NCBI GenBank assembly: GCA_965659715.1
Contig: CBFHXE010000002.1
Span: forward strand, 1 to 64,000
Direction: 5' to 3'
Length of the DNA stretch: 64,000 bases
From: CABZJG01 sp965659715
GTDB taxonomy: Bacteria; Pseudomonadota; Alphaproteobacteria; Rhodobacterales; Rhodobacteraceae
Part shown: piece by piece, positions 1-8,501 of the stretch
Position numbering within the stretch: the first letter of the stretch is position 1
Layout of the letters: each line of letters opens with the position of its first letter
Made by a program: the position numbers and the translations under genes
The notes under the pieces: generated by a model
What the model was told of the DNA's origin: nothing
The model's database searches: none
The model's input: only the letters and a program-made list of their open reading frames with translations

Positions 1-170
1 AAATTCAGGACCGCCCAATGGCCATCAACGGCGAAGTGGTAATCCGGCCAATGATGTATCTAGCGCTCAGCTACGACCACAGAATTGTCGACGGCAAAGG
101 CGCTGTGACCTTCTTGGTGCGGGTCAAAGAGGCCCTCGAAGACCCCCGCCGCCTGTTGATGGATCTGTGA
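1..170 (+). CDS. odhB: Dihydrolipoyllysine succinyltransferase (E2 of 2-oxoglutarate dehydrogenase), C-terminal end
   Basis: Only the last 55 codons are in the window; reading frame 3 is open from the left edge to the TGA at 168-170. The peptide holds the catalytic DHRIVDG motif of the 2-oxoacid dehydrogenase acyltransferase domain, followed by a short C-terminal helix ending RRLLMDL. In this family the motif's His and Asp catalyse acyl transfer from lipoyl-lysine to CoA. The gene is followed 108 bp later by lpdA, the usual order for the 2-oxoglutarate dehydrogenase complex. OdhB rather than pyruvate dehydrogenase E2 is inferred from the ending and the following lpdA; E2p is the alternative. 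Confidence 0.85.
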   Translation, partial: IQDRPMAINGEVVIRPMMYLALSYDHRIVDGKGAVTFLVRVKEALEDPRRLLMDL

Positions 171-278
171 TTTTAATCTACGACAAAGGACTTTTTCTTT
201 GTTCAAATACTCAAAAAACGGCGCGGCATATGAAAACCCCGCAGCTCCAAGCCGGATAGGATTGAAAGGAAATATCTG

Positions 279-1667
279 ATGGCCAGCTATGATGTGATTG
301 TGATCGGCAGCGGCCCGGGCGGCTATGTGGCGGCCATTCGCTGCGCCCAACTGGGGCTTAAAACCGCTTGTGTTGAGGGGCGTGAAACCCTTGGCGGGAC
401 CTGCCTGAATGTGGGCTGCATCCCGTCCAAAGCCCTGCTGCATGCCAGCCATATGCTGCATGAGGCGACGCATAATTTTACCAAAATGGGGCTCAAGGGC
501 AAAATCCCCTCAGTCGATTGGGCGCAAATGCAGGCCTATAAAGCCGAAACCATTGAAGGCAATACCAAAGGCATCGAGTTTCTGTTCAAGAAGAACAAGA
601 TCGACTGGCTCAAAGGCTGGGCACGGATTGCCAAGGCTGGGCAGGTCGAGGTTGGCGGCGAGATCCATGAAGCCAAAAACATCATTATCGCCTCTGGCTC
701 GGCCCCCTCGACCCTGCCGGGGGTCGAAATTGACGAGGAAATTGTGGTCAGCTCGACCGGCGCATTAACGCTGCCGAAAATACCCAAAAAAATGGCGGTG
801 ATCGGCGCGGGGGTGATCGGGCTTGAGCTGGGCTCGGTCTATGCGCGGCTTGGTACCGAGGTCAAGGTGATCGAATATCTTGATGCGATCACACCCGGAA
901 TGGACGCCGAAGTGCAAAAAACCTTCCAGCGGACCTTAAAAAAGCAGGGCCTTAAATTCGTCATGGGCGCAGCGGTTCAATCCGTCGAGCGGCTCAAAAC
1001 CAAAGCCAAGGTCAACTATCAGCGGCGCAAAGACGGCAGCGCACAGCAGATCGACGCAGATGTGGTTCTGGTCGCAACCGGGCGCAAACCCTTTACCGAT
1101 GGTTTGGGACTGGCTGATATTGGCGTCGAGATGAGCGAGCGCGGCCAGATTAAAACCGATGCACATTGGCGCACGTCAGTCAGCGGCATTTATGCCATCG
1201 GAGATACGATCGACGGACCAATGCTGGCGCATAAGGCCGAAGATGAAGGCATTGCGGCGGCCGAGGTTATTGCCGGTCGCCATGGCCATGTGAATTATGA
1301 TGTGATCCCGGGCGTGATTTATACTCACCCAGAAGTCGCTTCGGTCGGCCAAACCGAAGAGGCGCTAAAAGAAGAAGGCCGCGCCTATAAAGTGGGTAAG
1401 TTCATGTTTATGGGCAACGGCCGCGCCAAAGCCAACTTTGCCGCCGACGGGTTTGTGAAAATTCTAACCGATAAGGACAGCGACCGCATCCTTGGGGCAC
1501 ATATTATCGGGCCCGCTGCGGGCGATTTGATCCACGAGGTCTGTGTGGCAATGGAATTTGGCGCCTCTGCCGAAGATCTGGCCATGACCTGCCACGCCCA
1601 TCCCACCTATTCCGAAGCCCTGCGCGAAGCGGCGCTGGCCTGCGGCGACGGGGCCATTCACGCATAA
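279..1667 (+). CDS. lpdA: Dihydrolipoyl dehydrogenase (E3)
   Basis: A 462-residue flavoprotein of usual E3 length. It reoxidises dihydrolipoamide on the E2 subunit with NAD+ in the cytoplasm. Visible motifs: FAD-binding GSGPGG at residues 10-15, the redox-active disulfide C42/C47 in GTCLNVGCIPSK, an NAD-binding VIGAGVIGLELG near 173-184, an AIGDTIDG FAD motif near 307, and the C-terminal HAHPT with the active-site His. The start has a good ribosome site (AAAGGAAA) about 7 nt upstream. It follows odhB and likely belongs to the same operon. The gene ends 5 bp before the convergent GST remnant. Confidence 0.96.
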   Translation: MASYDVIVIGSGPGGYVAAIRCAQLGLKTACVEGRETLGGTCLNVGCIPSKALLHASHMLHEATHNFTKMGLKGKIPSVDWAQMQAYKAETIEGNTKGIEFLFKKNKIDWLKGWARIAKAGQVEVGGEIHEAKNIIIASGSAPSTLPGVEIDEEIVVSSTGALTLPKIPKKMAVIGAGVIGLELGSVYARLGTEVKVIEYLDAITPGMDAEVQKTFQRTLKKQGLKFVMGAAVQSVERLKTKAKVNYQRRKDGSAQQIDADVVLVATGRKPFTDGLGLADIGVEMSERGQIKTDAHWRTSVSGIYAIGDTIDGPMLAHKAEDEGIAAAEVIAGRHGHVNYDVIPGVIYTHPEVASVGQTEEALKEEGRAYKVGKFMFMGNGRAKANFAADGFVKILTDKDSDRILGAHIIGPAAGDLIHEVCVAMEFGASAEDLAMTCHAHPTYSEALREAALACGDGAIHA

Positions 1668-1672
1668 GCGGC

Positions 1673-2326
1673 TTAGGCCCCTGCCGCCCCAATCTTTGGG
1701 TCGGTATCCCGAAAACTCGGCCAGTCTCTAAGCTCTGCGCACCACTGCGCCAGCTTTGGGTAGCTTGCCAGCATCTCTGCGCCTTCTACAGCTTGGGAAA
1801 AATAGCCAAACATCGGTGCAAGATGGCAATCAGCAAGGGTTTTATGCCCATCGGCGCGCGCAAAGCCTTGGCCGCACAGTGGCTCCAATGCTTTCAAAAC
1901 AGGCGCCGAGGCCACGATGCCACGGGAAATTTCATCATCGCTAGCCTCAAGTCCCTCAAAGGGACGAAACACCCGATGTGCGAAAATCTGCCGGATCATA
2001 GGCCGGTAGCCATAATTGTCGATAATATTGATCGCCTGCGCCATCTACCCCGCTGCCATTGGCTCTTTTGGCACCAAGGCAGGGTTTGGAAAGCTTAGAT
2101 CAATATAGCGGCAAATGGCGGCGCTCTCATAAAGCGTAAACGCACCATGCTCTAGGACAGGCACCAACCCGAATGGCGTGTGTTCAAAACGGGTGTGACC
2201 CTAATCTTCAGCAAATGGATTGATTTCCAAAACCGAGTGAGAAAGCCGCTTTTCTGCAAGGATCAACCGCACAATCCAGCAATAGACACTATAGCTATAG
2301 CTATAAAGAACCAATGGTTGGGACAT
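1673..2326 (-). pseudogene. Glutathione S-transferase pseudogene with two in-frame TAG codons
   Basis: Read on the minus strand from the ATG at 2326, one continuous frame of 218 codons gives a full-length GST, but codon 42 (2201-2203) and codon 94 (2045-2047) are both TAG. The first part begins MSQPLVLYSYSYSVYCWIV, the N-terminal thioredoxin-fold strand and helix. The middle holds TPFGLVPVLEHG and LYESAAICRYID, the cis-Pro and glutathione-binding ESAAI region. The last 123 codons are the all-helical C-terminal domain. There are no frameshifts, so the gene seems recently inactivated; each stop is one transition from CAG. Programmed amber readthrough is possible but has no support here. The fragment after codon 94 starts with ATG and could be mistaken for a small protein. 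Confidence 0.85.
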
Positions 2327-2361
2327 GTCTTTACTCTTTCTTGGCTTTTAAAAATGCTTTG

Positions 2362-2373
2362 TGCTGTGCAGCA
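2362..2373. promoter_or_regulatory. Palindrome TGCTGTGCAGCA upstream of the GST remnant
   Basis: This 12-bp palindrome lies 36-47 bp upstream of the GST start. The identical 12-mer occurs inside the phaC/phaZ intergenic site at 44901-44912, where it is part of a CTGC-N3-GCAG PhaR-type box. The copy here does not retain the full CTGC-N3-GCAG spacing, so binding by PhaR is doubtful. A chance match of a GC-rich palindrome is quite possible. Confidence 0.25.
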
Positions 2374-2436
2374 GCTAAACGGTTTAGGCGCTTGAATATT
2401 CGCCTACACTAACAGATTGGCCACTAAAAATCAAAA

Positions 2437-2467
2437 CGCCTGCCAGCAGGTCATGCTTTGGCAGGCG
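2437..2467 (-). terminator. Rho-independent terminator of ftsH
   Basis: CGCCTGCCA (2437-2445) pairs perfectly with TGGCAGGCG (2459-2467) around a 13-nt loop. On the minus strand the stem is followed by TTTTGATTTTTAG, a T-rich tail. It lies 40 bp downstream of the ftsH stop codon and so should end that transcript. Confidence 0.75.
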
Positions 2468-2507
2468 CTTTAGTTTCTATCTAAATGGCGGTTAAGCCAG
2501 CAGGCCT

Positions 2508-4427
2508 TTAGGTTGGCTCCGGGGCCAGATCGCCGGCATCGCCGCTGGGCTTTGATTTGGGTTTGGTCTTCGGGATCATAGTCACCGAAGGTGCATTGCC
2601 CGCATCATCGCTATCGTCTTCGCCGCTTTCCGCTTCGGGCGGATCGCCGCGCATCACGCGTTTGATCTGATCCCCGGTCAGGGTTTCATATTCCAGCAGA
2701 CCCTGCGCGAGCCGTTCCCATTCTTCGTGCTTTTCTGTCAAAATGGCATAGGCACGATCATAGGCGTCACCGATTAGCCGCTTGACCTCATCTTCGATCA
2801 ATTCCTTGGTATTGGCGGATACAGACAGCCCGGCTGTATTGCCCGAATAGCCTTCATGGGCTTCGGAATAATCAATATCGCCCACCTTATCCGACATTCC
2901 CCAGCGCAGCACCATGGCCCGCGCCAGACCCGATGCCTGCTGGATATCGCCCGCTGGCCCGTTCGAGACATTTTCAGGTCCATATTTGATGATCTCGGCG
3001 GCTTTGCCTGCCATGGTCATGGCCATTTTTTCTTCGCATTCGGATTTATGCCAGTTGAGCCGGTCAATTGCAGGCAGCGATACAACCATGCCCAACGCGC
3101 CGCCGCGCGGGATAATTGTCGCCTTATAAACAGGATCACATTGAGGAAGGTTCATACCCACCACCGCATGACCCGCTTCGTGATAGGCGGTTTTTTCCTT
3201 CTGATCCGAGGTCAGCACCATACTGCGTCGCTCGGCGCCCATCATGACTTTGTCTTTGGCGTTTTCAAAATCAATCATATTGACCACAGAGCGCCCGATA
3301 CGCGCCGCCATCAAGGCGGCCTCGTTCACCAAATTGGCCAGATCGGCGCCGGACATCCCCGGCGATCCGCGGGCAATCAGACGCAAATCCACATCCGGCC
3401 CCAGCGGGGTTTTGCGGGCATGAACTTTAAGAATTTTTTCACGACCTTTAATATCCGGATTGGGCACGTTGACCTGCCGGTCAAACCTGCCCGGACGCAG
3501 CAGCGCTGGGTCAAGCACATCGCGGCGGTTTGTGGCCGCAAGGATAATCACACCCTCGTTGGTTTCAAACCCATCCATTTCCACCAGTAACTGGTTCAGC
3601 GTCTGCTCGCGCTCGTCATTACCGCCGCCGTAACCGGCGCCGCGGTTGCGGCCTACGGCGTCAATTTCGTCGATAAACACAATACAAGGCGCATTTTTCT
3701 TGGCCTGCTCAAACATATCGCGCACACGGCTGGCGCCGACACCAACAAACATTTCCACAAAGTCAGAGCCGGAAATGGTAAAGAACGGCACCCCGGCTTC
3801 GCCAGCAATGGCGCGCGCCAGAAGGGTTTTACCCGTGCCCGGAGGGCCCACCAAAAGCGCGCCTTTTGGGATCTGGCCGCCCAGACGGCTAAATTTCTGC
3901 GGATTGCGCAAAAATTCGACAATCTCTTCAAGCTCTTCTTTGGCCTCATCAATGCCGGCTACATCGTCAAACGTCACACGGCCCTGCTTTTCGGTTAGCA
4001 GTTTGGCGCGTGATTTGCCAAAACCCATGGCCCCGCCGCGTCCGCCGCCCTGCATCCGGTTCATAAAGAAGATCCACACCCCGATCAGCAACAAGAAGGG
4101 GAATATTGTCATCAGAAATGATTGAATTCCCGATTGCTCTTGCTGCTCGGCCCGAATGGCAACGTTGTTTTCAATCAACAAATCGGTGACATTGGCATCA
4201 TTGGGGCGAATGGTAACGAATTCGCTGTTATCCGTGGTGACAATGCGCACCTTTTCACCATCAAGCGTTGCGGATGAAACCGAGCCGCTGCGGACCGATT
4301 GTACAAAGTCAGAATAGCTTATTTCGCGGGTCTGCATCGTACCTGCGCCAGAACTGAACACATTGAACAGAACGACGATGAGTAAAAACAAAACAATCCA
4401 GAAGGCGACGTTGCGATTATTGCCCAA
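2508..4427 (-). CDS. ftsH: ATP-dependent zinc metalloprotease FtsH
   Basis: Membrane-anchored AAA+ protease that degrades misfolded membrane proteins and regulatory substrates. The frame is open from an ATG at 4466, but a TTG at 4427 preceded by GGAG at about 6 nt gives MGNNRNVAFW, the usual FtsH N-terminus, and a 639-residue product; this start is preferred. In the longer 652-residue numbering: two transmembrane segments (about 20-38 and 117-135) enclose a periplasmic domain. Walker A GPPGTGKT is at 207-214, Walker B VFIDEIDA at 263-270, the second region of homology ATNRRDVLDPALLRPGRFDR at 311-330, and the zinc site HEAGH at 429-433. The C-terminal tail is acidic and low in complexity. tilS lies 79 bp upstream, the conserved neighbour order. 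Confidence 0.96.
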   Translation of the reverse strand: MGNNRNVAFWIVLFLLIVVLFNVFSSGAGTMQTREISYSDFVQSVRSGSVSSATLDGEKVRIVTTDNSEFVTIRPNDANVTDLLIENNVAIRAEQQEQSGIQSFLMTIFPFLLLIGVWIFFMNRMQGGGRGGAMGFGKSRAKLLTEKQGRVTFDDVAGIDEAKEELEEIVEFLRNPQKFSRLGGQIPKGALLVGPPGTGKTLLARAIAGEAGVPFFTISGSDFVEMFVGVGASRVRDMFEQAKKNAPCIVFIDEIDAVGRNRGAGYGGGNDEREQTLNQLLVEMDGFETNEGVIILAATNRRDVLDPALLRPGRFDRQVNVPNPDIKGREKILKVHARKTPLGPDVDLRLIARGSPGMSGADLANLVNEAALMAARIGRSVVNMIDFENAKDKVMMGAERRSMVLTSDQKEKTAYHEAGHAVVGMNLPQCDPVYKATIIPRGGALGMVVSLPAIDRLNWHKSECEEKMAMTMAGKAAEIIKYGPENVSNGPAGDIQQASGLARAMVLRWGMSDKVGDIDYSEAHEGYSGNTAGLSVSANTKELIEDEVKRLIGDAYDRAYAILTEKHEEWERLAQGLLEYETLTGDQIKRVMRGDPPEAESGEDDSDDAGNAPSVTMIPKTKPKSKPSGDAGDLAPEPT

Positions 4428-4505
4428 GAGACTCTCCAAATCTAATTCAGTAAATGTGCTTAACACAAGGGTGTTACGAGTTAAATAGCCATCAAATCCG
4501 AAGGT

Positions 4506-5813
4506 TCAATGGGCAATCAAAGATTGATCAAAAGGCCGCAGGCTAAATTCCACATCAAAGGGCGGATTTTTGCTTAATCCGGGAACAGTTTGCAGCACCC
4601 CATCTTGATCAAAAAGAGCTGGGCAGGCCAAGAGCGAACGAAAAGGAATGTCCTTGGGTAAAAGTGGACGCACTGCCTGCGCGCCCGCCTCGCCCAAAGG
4701 CTTAATCACCCAACCGGCGGCAGTATCATGCGCGGGCGGCAAAAGGTTCAAACGCCAACGGCCATCCCATAACGCTTTTGGGGCGGCTATAACGCGCATA
4801 TCCGCCACAGCCTGATATTCACGGGTGATGCGCAGCTTCCCTTTCCATGGGTACAGCAAACAGCCATGCAACGCCTGCGCAGCGCCCCCGGTCACGGCCT
4901 CGGAGCAGCGCCGCAGTGCCGCGTAACGCGGACGGTAAGGGTTTGAAGACACCCAACAAAGCGCTGCCGCAAGCAGCCGGTCTGAAATCTCTGTGGGCTC
5001 CTTTAGAAGCACCTGCAGATCAATAGTTAAATCACCGTGATACTCTTGCACCAAATCTTGTGCCAGCCTGCTAAGCTGTTGATCCAAAGCCTCTTTGGCC
5101 TGCCCCATTCGGGCAGCCGTTTCTGCCAACACAGAGGCTCCAAGCCCTCCTTTGCTAATTTTGCTGATCAATTGGCGCATTTGAATACGCTCATAGTGAG
5201 TGTCTTGATTGGAGGGGTCTTCGACCCATCGCACTTTATTTTCACCAAGATACTCACGCAGCGCTTGGCGCTTAATGCCCAGCAGAGGGCGCAGCACCCA
5301 ATAGCCGTTATCCTCAGCCGCAGAACCAACAAACCGGCAGGCTGGAATGCCGGCCAACCCATCAACGCCTGAGCCACGTTTCAGACGCATCAAAAACGTC
5401 TCGGCCTGATCGTCCAGTGTATGGCCCATCAAAACCAGTTGGCTAGCGCCGCGCGCGTCATCAAATAACCGGTAGCGCGCCTGACGCGCTTGATCTTGAA
5501 GATTGCCTTGCCCGTCCCAGTCTGCCCAACGCAGTGTGTTATGTGTGAGCCCAATCTCGGCTGCTGCCTGCGCTACAAATTTGGCCTCTGATGCGCTGCC
5601 GGATCGCAGCCCATGGTCAATCGTGACCACATGGCACTGGACGGCGCGCGCCTCGGCCCATTGAGCAGCAAGATGCATTAGTGCCATACTGTCCCCGCCG
5701 CCCGACACGGCCAGCGTTAAATGGCTTAAGGGCTTACAAAGTGCAGCAGGTATATTTTTCTGAACCGCATCTGCAAAGGCTGCGGCTAAAGAAAGTGGGT
5801 CGTTTACAGACAC
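4506..5813 (-). CDS. tilS: tRNA(Ile)-lysidine synthase
   Basis: A 435-residue N-type ATP pyrophosphatase that converts C34 of the CAU-anticodon isoleucine tRNA to lysidine, changing codon recognition from AUG to AUA. The PP-loop SGGGDS is at residues 37-42. It is followed by the family motifs HGLRSGSASEA and GHTLDDQAETFLMRLKRGSG. The C-terminal half is more divergent and contains the substrate-binding region. The start overlaps the end of the upstream cpoB gene by 10 nt, so it is translated from the tol-pal transcript or a promoter inside cpoB. ftsH follows downstream, a pairing common in bacteria. Confidence 0.93.
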   Translation of the reverse strand: MSVNDPLSLAAAFADAVQKNIPAALCKPLSHLTLAVSGGGDSMALMHLAAQWAEARAVQCHVVTIDHGLRSGSASEAKFVAQAAAEIGLTHNTLRWADWDGQGNLQDQARQARYRLFDDARGASQLVLMGHTLDDQAETFLMRLKRGSGVDGLAGIPACRFVGSAAEDNGYWVLRPLLGIKRQALREYLGENKVRWVEDPSNQDTHYERIQMRQLISKISKGGLGASVLAETAARMGQAKEALDQQLSRLAQDLVQEYHGDLTIDLQVLLKEPTEISDRLLAAALCWVSSNPYRPRYAALRRCSEAVTGGAAQALHGCLLYPWKGKLRITREYQAVADMRVIAAPKALWDGRWRLNLLPPAHDTAAGWVIKPLGEAGAQAVRPLLPKDIPFRSLLACPALFDQDGVLQTVPGLSKNPPFDVEFSLRPFDQSLIAH

Positions 5814-6616
5814 TGCAAAGCAAGCATTTCATCTTGGGCATCAATGGCAAACTGTGTGTTAGGAAAGCGAATTTCCACCTGCGACAAAGTCTGACAGCCC
5901 GCATCAACCTGTCCCAAGCTAACAAGCGCCTTTCCAAGGCGCATCAACGCCTCTGGGGCAACCGATGCGTTTGGATAATTGCTGAAACTTTCCAAATAGG
6001 CCCGGGCACTGGCTTTATAGTCAAAATTTCCATCCAATGCCTTGCCGCGCAGAAGATGCGCCTCTGCGGTCAGCGGGCTACTCGGATAGGTTTGGGTAAA
6101 GCGCGCAAAAAGTTCAGCGGCTTCCTCATAGCGTTCTTCATCCAAGGCCGCCTGCGCCATGGCAAAATCTGCCTCTTCTCCAACTGCAAGCTCGGTTTCG
6201 GCTTGGGGCTCATCATCAATGGGCAGTTGCGCAATATCACCGCCAAGTGTTGAGGTTTCCCCGAGCGTAGAAATATCCCCGCCTTCCAACTCAACCAAAC
6301 GGAACTCTAAATCGCCAACACGATTGGTGCCATCTTTGACCACCTGGTTGATCCGGAACTCTAGCTTTTCAGTGGCCCCTGTTAACCGCCGCAATTCTGC
6401 TTCGATCGCATCTAGACGGTCGTTGACATTTGCCCCAGACCCGATGCCTGAGGGGGCTTGGGTGGTTGAAAGTTCCCTGTTCAGCCGCCGCAGCTCATAA
6501 TACAGAACCGAGAGATCCTGACGGATATCTGCTAACGTTTGCTCGCGCTCCTGCGCCTGCATGGCAAAAGGAAGGGCAAGAAAGACCAGTAGTACGCAAA
6601 AACCTCTTCCTATCAT
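5804..6616 (-). CDS. cpoB: Tol-Pal system protein YbgF/CpoB
   Basis: A 270-residue periplasmic protein coordinating peptidoglycan synthesis and Tol-dependent outer-membrane constriction at division. A signal peptide spans about residues 1-21 (cleavage near AMQA-Q). It is followed by a coiled-coil stretch (about 25-120) rich in R, E, L and N, which trimerises in homologues. An acidic linker follows, then three TPR-like repeats (about 145-265), for example AQAALDEERYEEAAELFARF. It is the last gene of the tol-pal cluster, 6 bp after pal, and overlaps tilS. Confidence 0.92.
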   Translation of the reverse strand: MIGRGFCVLLVFLALPFAMQAQEREQTLADIRQDLSVLYYELRRLNRELSTTQAPSGIGSGANVNDRLDAIEAELRRLTGATEKLEFRINQVVKDGTNRVGDLEFRLVELEGGDISTLGETSTLGGDIAQLPIDDEPQAETELAVGEEADFAMAQAALDEERYEEAAELFARFTQTYPSSPLTAEAHLLRGKALDGNFDYKASARAYLESFSNYPNASVAPEALMRLGKALVSLGQVDAGCQTLSQVEIRFPNTQFAIDAQDEMLALQCL

Positions 6617-6622
6617 GACCTG

Positions 6623-7108
6623 TTAAAACCCAACGTTGTTCAACACAGTCACACCACGGCGGTTTTGTGCATAGCAGCGCTCGAGACTGCAAAGTTCAAC
6701 TGGGCGCTCTTTGCCATAGCTGAGGGTTCGTATTCGATCCCCGCTGACCCCTGAATCAATGAGGTATTCTCTTACCGCGTTAGCGCGCCGGGCCCCAAGA
6801 GCAAGGTTATATTCGCGGGTTCCCTGTTCATCCGCATGACCTTCGATAATCACCGTATATTCCGTATTGCCCTTCAACCAAGTGGCTTGACCGTCAAGCA
6901 AATTGCGGGCTTCTGCATTGAGCACCGATTCATCGATAGCGAAAAATACCCGATCCCCAACCGATGTTTCAAAAAATGCCTCTGAGGTCGGATCATCAAC
7001 TGATCCGCGACTGCCGCCATTGACACCTGATCCAGGGGCACCTGTTTCAGAACACCCAATTAGCACTGTCAAACACAAAACTGCGCCGACTTGGATTAGC
7101 CATCTCAT
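6623..7108 (-). CDS. pal: Peptidoglycan-associated lipoprotein Pal
   Basis: A 161-residue outer-membrane lipoprotein that anchors the envelope to peptidoglycan. A type II signal peptide ends in lipobox LIGC with the lipidated cysteine at residue 19. A Gly/Ser-rich linker leads to an OmpA-like domain (about 50-160) with the peptidoglycan-binding signature IIEGHADEQGTREYNLALG and the conserved RANAVREYL helix. The length is typical. It is separated from tolB by 82 bp, the largest gap inside the cluster, which could hold an internal promoter. Confidence 0.96.
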   Translation of the reverse strand: MRWLIQVGAVLCLTVLIGCSETGAPGSGVNGGSRGSVDDPTSEAFFETSVGDRVFFAIDESVLNAEARNLLDGQATWLKGNTEYTVIIEGHADEQGTREYNLALGARRANAVREYLIDSGVSGDRIRTLSYGKERPVELCSLERCYAQNRRGVTVLNNVGF

Positions 7109-7190
7109 TGTCGTATGTCCTCATATTTTCAATCGTATTAACACATCTTGTATCTCATGGAAACGCCAGAGCGCTTTTGCTATTGGCGGT

Positions 7191-8501
7191 TTAACGCCCA
7201 AGCGGTGACCACGCCGGATCCGAGGCCCCATCAGGGGTTTTCACCGGCTTTAGATTACGCCCCGAGATATCCACCGAATAGAGCGATGCCGCGCCGCGTG
7301 CGCCCTGGGTTTCACGAGTAAACATAATCACCCGCCCGTTCGGAGACCAGGTTGGGCCTTCATCTAGAAAAGATGCCGTGAGCAGACGCTCTCTTGAACC
7401 ATCTACGCGCATCACACCAATATGAAATCGGCCTTTGTTTTGTTTGGTATAGGCAATCATATCACCGCGCGGTGACCAAACCGGCGTGCCATAGCGCCCA
7501 TCGCCAAAACTAATGCGCTTTGGCGAGCCGCCGCTTGCAGACATCACATAGAGCTGCTGCGAGCCAGAGCGATCGCTTTCAAAGACAATTTGTGATCCAT
7601 CGGGCGAAAAGCTGGGCGCGGTTTCAATCGAGGCTGCATTGGTCAACCGCCGACTTTTGCCCGAGCTTAAATTCATCAGATAGATATCTGTATTTCCGCC
7701 CTGCTCAAGCGAATAAACAACAGATTTTCCATTCGGGGCAAAGCGTGGGGCAAAGCTCATAGTGCCGGCACTGTTTTGCAAGACTTTGCGTTTTACCGAC
7801 CCCACATCAAGCAGATAGATATGCGGAAATCCTGTTTCATAACTGGTGTAGAGCACCCTGTCGCCAGTGGGTGAGAACCGCGGCGCCAAAACAATCGAAG
7901 CGCTGTCGGTCAGATATTGCACATTGGCGCCATCGTAATCCATAATCGCCAGACGCTTTTTGCGCGCACCCTTTCGGCCGGTTTCCGAAACGAACACAAC
8001 CCGGCTGTCGAAATAACCGCTTTCGCCAGTAATCCGCCCGTAAACCACATCCGCTACTTTATGCGCCATCCTGCGCCATCCGTCCGCACTGCCGGTAAAG
8101 CGCAGGCCTTTGCCCAATTCCGCGCCCGCGAAAACATCGTAAATCCGAAATTTGACGGTGATTTGCCCCGTTGCACTGCCGCTGACGGTGCCTGTGATCA
8201 GGGCCTGTGCATTAATCGCCTTCCAGTCAGAATATTGCACCGGTGAGGCAAAGCTGGTGATTTTCGATATATGCGCCGCTTCGGGGATTGCACGGAACAA
8301 ACCCGATCCGGTTAAATCCTGCGCGATGACATCCGCCAACACCTTGGCATATTCGGCCCCCGCAGCGTTTTCCGCAATAAAGCTCGGGGCGGCGAACGGC
8401 AGCGGTTCGACCACGCCCTCGGTGATTTTTATCCGCAGCGGGGCAGACACCGCCGCCGTGGCCAATAGCAAACTCGTCAGTAGGATCAGTATACGCATCA
8501 T
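7191..8501 (-). CDS. tolB: Tol-Pal system protein TolB
   Basis: A 436-residue periplasmic beta-propeller protein that interacts with Pal and TolA. A Sec signal peptide covers about residues 1-19 (ATAAVSA). The N-terminal alpha/beta domain (to about 155) is followed by five to six WD40-like/PD40 repeats, recognisable as FSPTGDRVLYTSY, FAPNGKSVVYSLE, FSPDGSQIVFESD, WSPRGDMIAYTKQ and WSPNGRVIMFTRE. Its ATG overlaps the tolA TAA by one base (TAATG), indicating translational coupling. Two adjacent ATG codons are available at the start; either gives the same signal peptide. Confidence 0.96.
   Translation of the reverse strand: MMRILILLTSLLLATAAVSAPLRIKITEGVVEPLPFAAPSFIAENAAGAEYAKVLADVIAQDLTGSGLFRAIPEAAHISKITSFASPVQYSDWKAINAQALITGTVSGSATGQITVKFRIYDVFAGAELGKGLRFTGSADGWRRMAHKVADVVYGRITGESGYFDSRVVFVSETGRKGARKKRLAIMDYDGANVQYLTDSASIVLAPRFSPTGDRVLYTSYETGFPHIYLLDVGSVKRKVLQNSAGTMSFAPRFAPNGKSVVYSLEQGGNTDIYLMNLSSGKSRRLTNAASIETAPSFSPDGSQIVFESDRSGSQQLYVMSASGGSPKRISFGDGRYGTPVWSPRGDMIAYTKQNKGRFHIGVMRVDGSRERLLTASFLDEGPTWSPNGRVIMFTRETQGARGAASLYSVDISGRNLKPVKTPDGASDPAWSPLGR

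Noticed and set aside
60..473. 137-codon minus-strand open frame across odhB and lpdA
   Set aside because: It lies opposite two conserved genes, has no domain and no ribosome site. It is a shadow of coding sequence.
2045..2047. Separate 123-codon gene for the GST C-terminal half
   Set aside because: It is the downstream part of the same frame after a TAG; the upstream part encodes the matching N-terminal domain, so it is a pseudogene fragment.
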